Numbered from the stretch's first letter, positions 21,437-33,822 are shown. The stretch is 64,000 nt of DNA from Blastomussa wellsi (GCA_947652115.1 OX393574.1:12255900-12319899), one strand, 5' to 3'. The notes: generated from the sequence alone by a model not told the origin. Translations and numbers: made by a program.

Positions 21437-23585
21437 CCTCTTTTCTAACCCTAATGGACAAAATCGTTCGTAAAACATAAATTTTACCGAGAGCTTTCAA
21501 ATTCCTCGCCGACTGACTCGAACAATCTGCACTCCAGTGGCTGAGTTGCACACAAGGCTATTATTATTACGAAGCAAAGCGTGACGACAAAGTTTGTTCA
21601 AATATGATGTATTCCCTTTCAATTTTAGGCTGCAAAGACGTTTTCTTTGAAGTTTGTATTTCGTGCGCGGATTAGTAAAACTTATATTTCCCATTTTTAG
21701 TTCTCCCATTTCAATTCGCGATTCAAAACAAATATCTTATTTAATATTACACGCAAAGAGCTGATGATTTCGTCAAGCTATTTAAATATCTGCAGTCACT
21801 ATTTTAATAAACGTTGACACATGACCGATGTAAACGTATTGTAAATCATCAAAATATTTGAAACTTCGTCAAGAACACGAAAATTCTACGAACGTGTACG
21901 GGTAACATTTGCTATTCAGAAGTACGCAACGAGAAAATTTTCAAAATTAACCGGTCATTGCCCTAAACGAAAAAAAGACATCTAATGAGATGATAACAGT
22001 TAATAACAAACCAATTCCGATATATTGAAATTCTAAAATGGTCTTGGCTTGGGGGACTAAAACAAAAGAAGTTATTTACTCATTGGAATAATTCCAGGAT
22101 TGAGTTTGACCTTGATCGACTGATTAGTTGCCTTAATAAATTCTCATCATTCTTTCCTCTTTCTATCCACAATAGCGAGTTACATATAAATTTGAATAAA
22201 ATGTGCCTGATGAATATGTTGTTAAAAGACATTCACCTGCATTAATTAGATCCACCAATTTCATAACACGATACAGTTTTGAAATGAACGAGGCAAAATA
22301 TTGACAAAAATAACCTCTGTCAACATTCCCGGGTAACTGTGTTCTTTCGTTTTATTTAATTCCCGGGGGGGGGGGGATACTCCCTTATGTGGGCTATACG
22401 AGGACATGCCCGCTGGATAGGGTATGGTTTTTGACTCCTCAGTCCTGAAGAAGGTATATAACAGTCCAAGCGAGTCTCCTGAACAGGTTAAGGCTCCTTA
22501 AGACTTTCGTCAAGTTTTAAGCATATCTCAGTGAAATCAGAAATGCTCATCAGATTTATTTAGCCGGTCATCAGTCAACATAAAATCATTTTAAGGACTA
22601 GAAATTAGCGCCATGTTATAACCAAAGAGCTGTGTGAGCCACGACTGAATTTTTTGATACAAAATTTTGCCTTCGTTTTCTCGGCATACAGACGTATGCC
22701 GATACGTATTGGTGAGAACATCAAGCCACGTCCACATCAACAAACGTCTGATTTCTGAACATTTCTCAATTTGAGATCGGGAAGTTGAAGCTTTCGATGC
22801 TCGTTGGGATGCTAATATTTATTTCCTTATTTCTTTTCTTTTCTCTACTTGTTTCCTTTATTATTCTTTTTGGAGTGCTAATGAATGCTTTGTGTTTACC
22901 TTTTATGCACTTGAAAGTAGAAGAATTAAAGGGTGAAAGCAATGGTTTTTTTAAATAATTATAAAGTTATATAATGCGTAGCCGACGGATTCAGCTGAAA
23001 TGTATGTTAATGTTATAAATCTAAGAAATCTGAAATAATTCGTGTATGGAAAAAAGCTATAATTTTCTTGCACGGCAATATCAATACTAGCAATAACTGT
23101 GGGTTCTTCACTCCCGGTTAACTGTATAATAAGATCGATCGCTTGTCCACGCACCTACAGCTTTATTTTGACCTATTTTGCCAAAACTGGTTTAATTGTC
23201 GAGAGTTTATAAGACACTTACGCTAAACACGACTTCCGACGTGTCAGCCGGTTACAGATCACTCCCAGCGGGGATTCAATGGTTTTCGACTGATCAACCA
23301 AAAACGTTTTCCCTTGTCCTAAACAGTGTTGGTGTCTAATTTATTTCTGTCCTAAACCCTTTTTACCGCTTAACTGGAAACTTAATTAAATGCCCAACTG
23401 CTGATATCGCTAAAGAAAGAAAATCTTTTAGTTCAGCGCTTTCGAGTAAGTCAATATTACGAACATCAGAGACTTAAGGCTAATCAAATCTTCTATTGAA
23501 GCCAAAGCATGCACATGCGCTCGTGGAATTACAATTTATTTCAAGTCTAGGAACTCTATCCGAGTAACAAATCAAGCCGGCTTAC
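21437..23585. other. Gene-free stretch with a dispersed repeat
   Basis: No coding exon was recognised. About 22430-22615 (CTCAGTCCTGAAG, AGACTTTCGTCAAGTTTTAAGC, CATCAGTCAACAT) is related to 43515-43720. A G-run and a CCCGGG-containing segment near 22360 resemble 28440-28480. Confidence 0.45.
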
Positions 23586-23676
23586 CTGAAGAAGCAAATG
23601 CGGTGCTTTGAAGACAGGCGAGCCTCAAGATGTACATTGTGCATAACAACACAAGAACGCGCTTGTGAACTTCCAT
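23586..23676 (-). CDS. Signal-peptide exon, probable first exon of gene 1
   Basis: The ATG at 23676 encodes MEVHKRVLVLLCTMYILRLA followed by CLQSTAFASSG, a clear n-region, hydrophobic core and small-residue cleavage zone. The exon is 91 bp and ends at a gtaagc donor in phase 1, which matches the D8C and CCP exons. The same length and phase are found in the signal exon of gene 2 at 45966-46056, supporting common ancestry. Confidence 0.65.
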
Positions 23677-23867
23677 AACTGCTTTGTTGTGTATACACTG
23701 AAGATTATTACTGAGATTCCGAGTCCGGATATTGAGTTCTCAAACTCATTAATAATTCATCAAGTTAAAACAACGAAAATCATAACCGTGAAGGAGGTTT
23801 TAGTCTGAAGTGTAGTTAGTATAGATTATGACGATTTTATTTCTCCGTTTACTGCTTTCAAGACATT

Positions 23868-23970
23868 GTTTCATCACATTTCCAAACACCTCGATCGAAG
23901 TTCGTCAAAAATACTCCGCTGCGCGTCATTTTTTAAACTCTCTTTTCGGTGTTTGGAAACGTGATGAAAC
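23868..23970. repeat. Foldback element
   Basis: GTTTCATCACATTTCCAAACACC on the left is complementary to GGTGTTTGGAAACGTGATGAAAC on the right. A diverged relative is within 17200-17300. Confidence 0.6.
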
Positions 23971-24457
23971 ACTGGTTGTTTACCATTTACCAGAAAAATC
24001 CGGAAATTTAGGATGGAATGTAAATGGAAGACTAAACGGATTCCTTGAAAGGTAATCCAAAATTCCCAAACGGAATTTCCGAAAGGAAAATGTGCTTACA
24101 TTTGCCATTCGCCACAAGTTCCAGGCCCTACGCCAATATGTCAAACTCGCCCTTGGCTTTCTCGGTAAGTTGGTTCTGTTTTGTAAATGGCACACGCCAT
24201 TCCCAAACAGAAATTTCCATTGGGGACTTTTGCTTTCCATTTGCACAAACCGTCGACCAACCGGTTTCCCCGTGTAAATGTCTCTCGAGTTTGATATATC
24301 ATGACGCCAAGATGAGGCGATCACCAACGGACGAGTAGATGGGAGGGGTGGGTGGAAACAAACTTTTGTTCAATAACAACAGCTTTAATTGCATGACCAT
24401 AAATACATATCGCATTGCTTAAGTTCGCAACTAAAATGAAAGTAGTAACACTAAAAC

Positions 24458-24559
24458 AATTAGATTATTCGCTCTCAATTTCTATGAGGTGATACGTGAT
24501 TCGGCCTTCGGGCTCATAAACTATCACCCCATAGAAATCTCGAGCTCACAATCTAATTG
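24458..24559. repeat. Foldback element with AATTAGAT ends
   Basis: CAATTAGATTATTCG...TTTCTATGAGGTGATA pairs with TATCACCCCATAGAAAT...CACAATCTAATTG over roughly 45-bp arms. Confidence 0.65.
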
Positions 24560-25183
24560 TTAAATATTAATATCTGCCTGTTTCCATCACTAGTTTGTGA
24601 TTAATAGCAGATTGCGCTCGACGTAAGAGATCGATTACTAGTCTGTTAGGAAACCCGCGATTCAATGGAAGAACAGTATCTGGTTAGCTGTCAACAAGTG
24701 TAGTCGATGAGCTCTAACCTGAGCCCGCGATATTGTCATGTGATTCTGTTCACTTCCCAGATGAATGCACTTGCCTACTCAATGTGGTTCGATCCAGTAG
24801 ACACTTATGTCCAGGATTGAATGCAGGTATTGTTCAATATTAGCCCTTATGCATGATGAGCAAGTCTCGTTTACGCAAATTATTCCCGTCCCTCTATCGC
24901 CTTCATGCGATTTTGCCGTTGGTATTCTTTTCATCTTTGCTGCGCATGATAAAATTTACATATCTGCACTTCGAAAGTGAGGTTTGGTGGTGAAACAAGC
25001 AAGTTTGACGTAAACACGCATAAGGGCTATTACTACTTCATATTTGAATGGGCGGGTTATTTACCATTTTCATATTACTTCATATTTGACAGCGTTATGT
25101 GTGTTTAGTGAACTTTTATCAATATGAGGACACTTTGTGATGCTTGTCATAAAGAGCTTGCATCTCGTTAGCCGTCAATTCTC

Positions 25184-25349
25184 TACTTGCACAAATCCCA
25201 TAATACACCTCTTTTACTCCCCAAAATTTTGCATAATCATTGTTTGTAATTTCTCCTGGGACATGAAGATGTCCCAAGGGAAATCTAAAACAATGCCTAT
25301 ACAAATTTTTTTGGGGGTAGAAGCGGTGTATTATGGGATTGTGCAAGTA
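25184..25349. repeat. Foldback element with TACTTGCACAA ends
   Basis: TTGCACAAATCCCATAATACACC is complementary to GGTGTATTATGGGATTGTGCAA. The interior arms also pair loosely around CATGAAGATGTCCC. The small open frames here are products of the inverted repeat. Confidence 0.65.
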
Positions 25350-25614
25350 TAGAATCCTGTTACCGAACTCGTGGAAGTATGGACCGAGCGCAGCGAGGTC
25401 CGTACAAAAACGACCGAGGTCCAATATTCCCCAGTACGGCTCGAGCATATGGCGTTCCATCCCCGCCAAAATTCGAATTGACAATACAACATTCAATCAT
25501 GCAATGCTATACATGCCCAAGAGCATTACAACATTCCCAAACACTCTGCGTTGTTCTCGATACGACTACGATATGTCATAAGTTACAATACAACGTCTTA
25601 AATCGCAATACAAC

Positions 25615-25925
25615 ATGTTCACATACATCGTACAACATGTGACAACTGACTTTACAACATGTTGCCGATGAATACTGTTCTTGATTGACTTTTCAACCTT
25701 GTATCATCACGAAGCGAACGCCACGTCTCTGTTTACGTTACAACATGCCAACGGGCTCGATCGATGAACTTCACAAGATTTTTCCAAACGCGACTTTATG
25801 CTGCATGTAACGATCGGGTTACAACATAGGTTTACAACATGCCACGACATGGGTTTACAACATGGGTTTACAACACGTCACGATCGGGTTTACAACATGC
25901 CACGATAGGGTTTACAACATCCGTC
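25615..25925. repeat. Subterminal TTACAACATG repeats
   Basis: ACAACATG, usually as GGGTTTACAACATG, occurs about ten times in this arm, with mirrored copies at 27080-27395. Such arrays often serve as transposase binding sites. That role is inferred. Confidence 0.6.
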
Positions 25926-26028
25926 AAACTCAATCGATAATCAATCGATTATGAACTCTTAAAATGTTAACCGCTGACCCGGTTATTTCGCTGTCCAGCG
26001 CCAGGTCCTGCGCGGTCTGCCAACAATC

Positions 26029-26437
26029 ATGGCTGACAACATTGCTCGTATCCTATCGGTGGTGCAGGATACGATAGAAAGGCTCGACAATTTTCAAGGC
26101 CCTGACGACTGTAGCAGTTTAGTTCTCCGTTTGGAGTATTTGAACAGATCCATTGTGAACAACGCGGAACTTCCGGGGTCGTTTGTATCGTACATTGGTG
26201 TGGCAATTAACCACCTGAAGGAAGCAGACACATTAGCCGCTCATGATCAACCTAACAATTGTAGTGGTTCGAAAATTTACAGTGGTAACCCAGGACGTCC
26301 TTACTTCGATATAAAGGAAGAACAGCTGGTTTGTCTTGTTGAAAGTGGATTTAATGTTCCACAGATTGGCCAGTTGCTGGGGGTGTCAACAAGGACAGTA
26401 GAGAGAAGGATGTCTCGTTTTGGTATCAGCATTACAG
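26029..26437 (+). CDS. First exon of a transposon gene with an HTH (integrase-type family suspected)
   Basis: The ATG at 26029 opens 136 codons ending at a gtaaga donor (26437|26438). The N-terminal ~75 residues are helical and acidic (RILSVVQDTIERLDNF, LVLRLEYLNRSIVNN). Residues ~105-136 form a resolvase-like HTH (FNVPQIGQLLGVSTRTVERR). This arrangement resembles proteins common in cnidarians and fish in which such a region precedes an rve integrase core. The core would lie in or beyond the gap, so the assignment is tentative. The first ~75 codons lie inside the inverted repeat and are therefore encoded again, in mirror image, at 26755-26977. Confidence 0.55.
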
Positions 26438-26554
26438 GTAAGAAATAAAGTGACATCATTATTTCAAGTTTTACTCTGTAACCATAACTTAAAAAAAATC
26501 ATTACAGTTTAATTATTTTTTCATACCTGAGGAAAACACACAAGCTTGTAAGTA

Positions 26555-26754
26555 NNNNNNNNNNNNNNNNNNNNNNNNNNNNNNNNNNNNNNNNNNNNNN
26601 NNNNNNNNNNNNNNNNNNNNNNNNNNNNNNNNNNNNNNNNNNNNNNNNNNNNNNNNNNNNNNNNNNNNNNNNNNNNNNNNNNNNNNNNNNNNNNNNNNNN
26701 NNNNNNNNNNNNNNNNNNNNNNNNNNNNNNNNNNNNNNNNNNNNNNNNNNNNNN
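26555..26754. other. Assembly gap (200 N)
   Basis: Exactly 200 N lie between the transposon's left interior and its right inverted repeat. A round 200 suggests a placeholder of unknown true size. Confidence 0.95.
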
Positions 26755-26977
26755 GTTGATCATGAGCGGCTAATGTGTCTGCTTCCTTCAGGTGGTTAAT
26801 TGCCACACCAATGTACGATACAAACGACCCCGGAAGTTCCGCGTTGTTCACAATGGATCTGTTCAAATACTCCAAACGGAGAACTAAACTGCTACAGTCG
26901 TCAGGGCCTTGAAAATTGTCGAGCCTTTCTATCGTATCCTGCACCACCGATAGGATACGAGCAATGTTGTCAGCCAT
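26755..26977 (-). pseudogene. Mirror copy of the transposon gene 5' end in the right TIR
   Basis: The first ~75 codons of the gene at 26029 are present again on the minus strand because the start codon and N-terminus lie within the terminal repeat. The frame runs into the gap. Confidence 0.7.
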
Positions 26978-27644
26978 GATTGTTGGCAGACCGCGCAGGA
27001 CCTGGCGCTGGACAGCGAAATAACCGGGTCAGCGGTTAACATTTTAAGAGTTCATAATCGATTGATTATCGATTGAGTTTGACGGATGTTGTAAACCCTA
27101 TCGTGGCATGTTGTAAACCCGATCGTGACGTGTTGTAAACCCATGTTGTAAACCCATGTCGTGGCATGTTGTAAACCTATGTTGTAACCCGATCGTTACA
27201 TGCAGCATAAAGTCGCGTTTGGAAAAATCTTGTGAAGTTCATCGATCGAGCCCGTTGGCATGTTGTAACGTAAACAGAGACGTGGCGTTCGCTTCGTGAT
27301 GATACAAGGTTGAAAAGTCAATCAAGAACAGTATTCATCGGCAACATGTTGTAAAGTCAGTTGTCACATGTTGTACGATGTATGTGAACATGTTGTATTG
27401 CGATTTAAGACGTTGTATTGTAACTTATGACATATCGTAGTCGTATCGAGAACAACGCAGAGTGTTTGGGAATGTTGTAATGCTCTTGGGCATGTATAGC
27501 ATTGCATGATTGAATGTTGTATTGTCAATTCGAATTTTGGCGGGGATGGAACGCCATACGAGCAAGCTAGGTTAGTAAGTAGTTTATTATATGGCACTCG
27601 GGTCGTGCATGCTTGTTAAAAACTGACGCACTTTCGGTGACTTG

Positions 27645-27740
27645 ATAGACTGTTCACAGTCCGCTATTTTTTCGTATTTTCCTCGATCGGCCAACGCAAT
27701 GAATGAATCACGAGAGAACTGGACTCCAGCGCGAAAGTGA
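27645..27740. repeat. Dispersed repeat, copy 2 (copy 1 at 3130-3240)
   Basis: GACTGTTCACAGTCCGC to GAGAGAACTGGACTCC matches 3131-3215 closely. Confidence 0.6.
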
Positions 27741-30700
27741 CGTGAATTCAGAGGTTTTCCTCCGTAACGTGTTGTGATACTACGAATAACTCCGAAAGAA
27801 CAAGCTACCATGATTTTTAAAACATTTTTTTTAATTAGAGTATTTATATACGTTTTATGTCCGCAATTACAGTTGCAAATTTTAAATATCCAACTTTACA
27901 AAAAAGTACGTGACTAAGGACATGATGCATTTAGTTGTAATTAAAAAGTAAAAAGACGTCTGACGGCTGAAGGTTAATCTTACCGCCGCTCATACGTTCT
28001 AAAGCTGTAATTGACTGCGTTCTCCTTTATGCCAATCGGACTGATGTTTTATTTGCTCCATAAGAACGGGACAGGCATCTTTCTCGTCTCGAATTAGGAT
28101 TCTTGGCTAGGATGGCTGAAATATGGCCCCCCTTTACAGTAGAATTTACAGCCTTTCTAACCGAGCCGAGACAGTGCCATCGAAAGGTCACTGCGCGAAA
28201 ACTCTAGGATTCTATTTCATCACACTGACATGATTCGAGTCTAGAACACTCCAGAATATTTTCCATGTGGCGCAGTGGGTGACGCGGGGTGGGAAAACCA
28301 TGTGGCAACAAATGACTAAAGCAAAGTACTAGATTTTACGCCATAATCAAGACCAGCCTCACAGCAGTTTTGGTTACATGGCACCGTTTCCGTTAAGAAT
28401 TTATACATTTTGTATCATTTAATTTACAAAGAGGTGCGAAGATTTATTCCGGGTAGCCGGTGTACCCGGGGGATACTCCCGTAAATTTTGGTCTGAGGTG
28501 TGCCGCCCGGGTTCTTGAACCCTGACACTATTTAAGGATAAAGAAAGCGAAATCTGATACCTTTTTCAGGACATTCGCGCGAAAATTTTCTACCATTGAC
28601 TTTTTTTAGACTTTCACCATTGTAAGATAATGAGTTAGTGATGCCAGAAATATAAAAAATTGGGGGTCACCGACTTCGTTTTGGAGATAACATGCCCGGA
28701 AGAACACCCTAAATCTGAAAACTCGCGCTTCGTTAGCGAATACGGTAAGCCCAAAAATATTGCAAATAAATCTTTGGAATGAACGTGTCTCGGCCAAATG
28801 TTGTCTAAATGGACCCATAGAGTGAATTTAATCAATTGGTGTGGTTTCTTAAAGAAAAAATGCGCATTTATGGACACATTTCCACTCGTCTAACAGCCGC
28901 AAGATGACAGGATTCGATGTCCTGTGGGCAGAAAACTTGAAATTTTTTTCACTTCCCATATTCATTTTTTGACGTGGCGTGATATTGCAACACGAATTGC
29001 GTGCGCAGTAACGATGCGCACAAACAATTACAGTCCCTGGGCAACAGTCATAATGTGGCGAGAAGAAGCGTTGAGTGTCATCACCCGCCAAACGGATATT
29101 ATTTGCAAAATCATTTTGACGGATACATCAAGGCAAAAAAAATATTCGTTAACGCGGGCATTTTAACACTCCAGTATTAGATAATACAATTTAGCTACCC
29201 TATCAAAGGGCCACACCAGGAACACAGTAACAAAAGGGTATAAAAAGGTGCCCTATTTAAGGATCGAGGACCGAAAAAACCATAACCTAAAGGGCGGTAC
29301 GTACCGATACAGCCCATATATGGGAGAAGCCCTCAGGGCCGGTGTAGCCCTGGCAGAGTCGTTCAGTTCCATGCAAAATGATAGTCCGCCTAAAGATTGT
29401 CCCGGGCAGGAAGGCAGGGTTCCTCGGTTAGCCGGGCTACCCTGTCAGTCATGTAAACACTTCAACGGGTTTTGTAAAGGGACTACGAGCAGCCCCATTT
29501 TCTCGTATTCCGTTGAGCGAGATGCGAATAAATACGGCCGCGTGAAATTTGGGGGGCGAGAATACGAGACGCGTCCCGAGGGTTTAGCTAATTCCCTGGG
29601 CGCGTGTCGTATTCCCCTTGCCCCGTCCGCCCTTTTGTGCTGCGAACACATTGGTGCTGGTTACCCGAGGTAAACAAAATGGCGGTCGAAATCTTTAGTG
29701 TTTCAATAATTAATGAAACTTGGATTTCAAACATATTAAGGCTATCGGGAAACTAGTAAGTGCGAGCCCGTGACAAGTTCAAGCAAGAAACACAACATAA
29801 TCGGTCAAAAAAAGATCGACCCCAACCACATTGGCCGTATTGTTTTACTGTGTTGCTGCTCAGCACTACCACTGTTACATTCAAAGTTAGTGAAAGGTCT
29901 CAAACACTAGTCCATTTACGCTAATAAAGTTTAGACCTTTGCCCTTCTTACCTCTGTAAGAAGGGCACCTCCTTAAGACTAAGCTAAGAACTCGTGTTGG
30001 TCCGTGCGCGCAGTTTATTCAGTCATTTTATCGCCGGTATCTTAACTCACTATAAGGCGGAAAACTGTAGCAGTAAACACATCTATAAAGACACCTCTAT
30101 AAGACGGACAGCTGGTTTTGGTCCCTGCGGGCCATTTTCAGTCATTTTACTTTATCTAAACTCTCTACATCGACTCTACAAGCCAGACACCTCTCTAAAA
30201 CGGAAAGTTGGTGTCGGTCTCGATGCTGTTCGTCCTTGAGAGAAGTTATTGTATAAAGTGACACACGAACCAGCTCTACATAAAACTTATTCTTGCAATT
30301 CTGCAACTATTATCGGCGACGTCTTGGCTAACAAACATTGAGCTCCTGCCAGCCAGGGTTGGACTGTGAGCGAATATTTGCCTCCAACGTGATTGAACAG
30401 CAAACATTGAAGGAGAGTGTTAGATGAAAACATTAAACAGTAGTTACAGAGCCACGTAGAAATAAATGGAGGAAACCTGAAGATTATGTAGGGCGCGTCT
30501 TCCACCTCCTGTAGGAGAAACACTATATTTTGTGGAAGAATTGTCAGCTTTACCAGCAAGAACAACGTCAGCGAGGAACTCCGGGAAAGAAATGAAAATG
30601 CATCATTACCATGAGGCGGATGTGAAATTCTGGAGACTTCTAATTTTCACATCGACGGGTTGAAATTACCTGAAAACAAAACACGGGAACATGCAAATAG

Positions 30701-31225
30701 AAAAAAGTTAGAGCCAACTGAAAGAAACTCGAAGGCTTGAAAGAGCGAGACCGAGATGAATAACGTACACTTGATATTTACACGAAAATATACCCCTGAC
30801 CATCCCCACCCACATACCAGCACAAATTGCCTGTTACGGCTTTGTCGTACTCCTTAAACAGTTTTGCTGCGTTTCGTTCAATGTCATTGTAACTAAATTT
30901 TCCTTTTTTTCTTTCTCAAATAGCCCCTATTTCGATTTAACTTAAGTAAGGATAATTTTTTATAGTTTTCTGATTATTTATTGTTGTTAGGATTTGTCTT
31001 GGTTAGTTTTCTATGTATTTTGCATTTCATTACAGGCAGTTTATTTAAAATAAGGAATCTATAGCTAGAATTCTGTATAAACTGGCCTAATTACTCAGAT
31101 ATCTCCTTTTTACCTGTATATATATTTTATTCTTTATTTTTGTTTTGTTTTGATCATCTGTGTAATTGAATTTAAGTAAATAAATAAATAAATAAATAAA
31201 TTTTAATTCAGCCTAAGACATCACT
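27741..31225. other. Gene-poor intergenic stretch
   Basis: No convincing exon was found in about 3.5 kb. Present are dispersed repeat pieces (28440-28560 with CCCGGGGGATACTCCC; 29175-29665 with a GC-richer segment) and an (AAAT)n run near 31175-31202. The open frame at 29248-29673 lacks any domain and has the composition of the repeat. Confidence 0.45.
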
Positions 31226-31270
31226 ACGAGGCTCTGGGGAAATAAACCCGTTTATTTCCCAGAGCCTCGT
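31226..31270. repeat. Short palindrome
   Basis: ACGAGGCTCTGGGGAAATAA is followed by a tiny loop and TTATTTCCCAGAGCCTCGT, complementary apart from one extra G. Confidence 0.75.
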
Positions 31271-31651
31271 GCTGAGGTCTATTGTTTTAATTGGTCTATT
31301 CCGCATTTTTTTTGCGTGGTAAATGTGTCATATAATATTATATCCCGCGTTTACTTTGAATTCATTTGGTCGCTTTTCCTTTTAGCGTCGTGTTCTTCGG
31401 CTCCCGTAACCTCCTTTTCTAACAATTTGTAAGCTGTCTAATTTAGCTCTTTATTTCGGTTTTGTTCTATTCGCTTTCACGGACGTTGTTTGTCGTAATT
31501 TATTTTATATCCGGTTGTAGAAATTTACAATTTCACCTTTGTAGCTGTCAATACAATTGTTGGGATCTTAATGTATGCTTCGTCCATTTTATGCGGCCTT
31601 TGCCACTACATTATCTGACTAAAATGTGATAAAAATAAAGGGAATTTAAGT

Positions 31652-31712
31652 CAGGGTCTCTCATCTTCCCGCCCTCTCTCGCTCCGGGAGGGCGGGAAGA
31701 TGAGAGACCCTG
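31652..31712. repeat. Perfect 25-bp inverted repeat
   Basis: Arms 31652-31676 and 31688-31712 are exact reverse complements (CAGGGTCTCTCATCTTCCCG...), with an 11-bp loop. This is the remnant of a foldback element or a strong hairpin. Confidence 0.8.
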
Positions 31713-32359
31713 GAAACGAGGTTGCTGTACACAAATCAGTGGAAGATTACACGACTGCCACTTACCTTTATACTCCTAATGATATAGTGAGGTTACCTTG
31801 GCAACGCGTGCGATTGGCATCTTCAACTTCTTACCACAAGATATTGCCGATTTACCTGCACGCAATCTGGACCGACTGGGAGCCATCTATAGGTACGTAT
31901 TCCTCACTGAAAGAAGCTGGCTTAAGACAGTAAGATTGATGCTCTCTGAGGTTTAATGTTATTGGAAAGTAAACTACAAAACGTGTCAGTAATAGCCTGG
32001 GACCAGGTTCTTTTGTGAGGAATATTGCGCAAAATTTTAATGGGCGATAAATTCAGCAAACAAGCGAGCGAGCCGAGAGGGAGAATAGGGAGAGGAAGGG
32101 CCCTTTCTCCTCCCTACTCAGTACGTCCTTTTACGCCGCTAGAACCGCTTCGCTGGCCGCGCTTGCTATTCCCCGCCAAGGGGCCTGGTCCCAAGCTAAA
32201 GCAATAGGTATTTCTGTAGAGCTAAACCCAGTGATAGCGCACACTACGAGTCACCCTATGCTAGGAAACGAAAACGCAAAACAAAGTTTTATAGGTTAAT
32301 TGACGAATCATGGTCATGAGTTAACCTAAGTACTCTCTGAATATGACAAGCCTATTTGT

Positions 32360-32740
32360 TGAAGCAATACATTGACACACAACTTGTTACAAATAGTTGT
32401 TACCTGGAAATATCAAAGTTGTTAATAATAACGAGGTAACAACAGTAAATATATTGTCACTGGGTATCATCTCGCAGTACATCGCGAAATTGAGATCTAG
32501 TGACGATGTTAATTGAAGACACGATCATAGATCGATTTATTACGATCACGAATCGATTGATCCATGCATCTCAGGGATTCATGAGATCAAGGGCGTAGCT
32601 ACGTAGAATGATGCAACGATTTTAGATCGACTATCGCGATCTGCAATCGATGCATAAGAGAAAACCGTTCGACGATGTTGTATCAATTGGGTAAATGATC
32701 CAAGATCTCCAAACGGCATGAGATGATCTAGCGTGTGAAT
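32360..32740. repeat. GATCGAT-rich segment, copy 2
   Basis: Homologue of 4320-4720, again next to a sushi exon (K) of the same subtype. Confidence 0.65.
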
Positions 32741-32978
32741 TTAGTAACGGCTCGATGCCGAAGAAGTAAAAAACAGGATCATAACATTGACATGTACGAT
32801 TTGTGCAAAAATGTAAAATGTAAAATGCAAGATGATTAAAAGCAAATGCACGTGATCATGCTTTTACGCTGCGTTAAAAAAAATACTTAAACTTACCATA
32901 AATCACCCGCTAATAATAAATCAGGGTAATTTACATGACCTGGTACATGAAGTGTAAGCGACAAACCCTTTGTAATAC

Positions 32979-33161
32979 CTGCACAGGAGAGATCATTTCC
33001 ACTCCAAGTTCCATTTTCTGTGCATCTTTGAACTGTTGAACCAGATGCTCTAGTTCCTTCATTACAAGAAAACCTGCACACTGTGTTATATAACGTCTCT
33101 GTTGTATTACATCGCAATAGCTCTCCATTGGCCGGAAGTGATAGCGTCGGACACGTGACAG
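32979..33161 (-). CDS. Sushi/CCP exon K (gene 2, most 3' recognised)
   Basis: This 183-bp phase-1 exon has a tttag acceptor and a gtatta donor. The CCP reads VTCPTLSLPANGELLRC, TVCRFSCNEGTRASGSTV, RCTENGTWSGNDLSCAG. It is the paralogue of exon A. As there, read-through past the donor meets a stop soon, so it may be the last exon of one transcript form. Confidence 0.8.
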
Positions 33162-33822
33162 CTAAATGGAAAATATAAAAAAAGTCCCAAAATATATTAA
33201 TTGAAAGGAGCGGAGCATGAGAACGACTTTGGAATTTCATCCCAGTTGCGTTTCTAGAGCCCTCACTCCTCCCTGTTGCTAACCAAGTAAAAAGAAGACT
33301 GTAGGTTCGAGACGGGTGTGAAATGCGATAAACATCAGTAAAGGGTACGAGCGCCAGGTTGACAAGTCGTACTCGTACTCCAATCTGAAGGCCCCTAACT
33401 GACTCCGTTTTCCAACTACAGATCGCCAACCGGTTGTTGTACTGTGTCAGCTCCCAGGAAAGAGGAAAATTTTATTCATTACAATAAAAGCCATTTTTAC
33501 GGATTGAAAATTAAGATAAAATGCACTTTCTTCGTCAAGTATTAGCCCCAAAAAATGCGGAACAACATAATCTTTATTTTGCTCTCTGATATGTCACAAA
33601 CATCGCAAAGTAACTCCGAACAAAGTAACCTACAATATAGATTTCTATGTAGCTGTTTTTTTTTTTCCACCCACAAACCAAGTTGGCAAGTTGTTTGTAA
33701 AGTTTGTTCCCCGTGTTTCTAACGAATGTCCTGCTTTAAAAGTAATGTGAAATGGAGGAAGTTCAAGTTAAAATCTCTCACAAAAATGGGCGACGTCCCA
33801 TTTATGTCGAATGTAAGCTCAC

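Larger units (their letters stand above)
25448..27558. mobile_element. DNA transposon with 804-bp terminal inverted repeats and 6-bp target duplication
   Basis: The left end TATGGCGTTCC and right end GGAACGCCATA are flanked on both sides by CGAGCA (25442-25447 and 27559-27564). The arms 25448-26251 and 26755-27558 are both 804 bp and appear identical. The host DNA on either side joins seamlessly when compared with the related uninterrupted repeat at 43740-43890 (...ACGGCTCGAGCAAGCTAG). This supports a true insertion rather than a scaffolding mirror image. The arms contain repeated TTACAACATG. The centre contains the start of an HTH/integrase-type gene and a gap, so the real element is probably longer than shown. 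Confidence 0.8.

Noticed and set aside
26513..26977. Long minus-strand frame through the N gap
   Set aside because: It is the mirror of the 26029 gene inside the right inverted repeat joined to undefined bases; only the first ~75 codons are real sequence.
25448..27558. Inverted arms as a pure assembly artefact
   Set aside because: A CGAGCA duplication flanks the arms and the flanks rejoin perfectly against the 43.8-kb relative, which a scaffolding mirror would not produce. The gap size remains unknown.
29248..29673. 141-codon plus-strand frame
   Set aside because: No domain, splice context or leader; the composition matches nearby dispersed repeat DNA.
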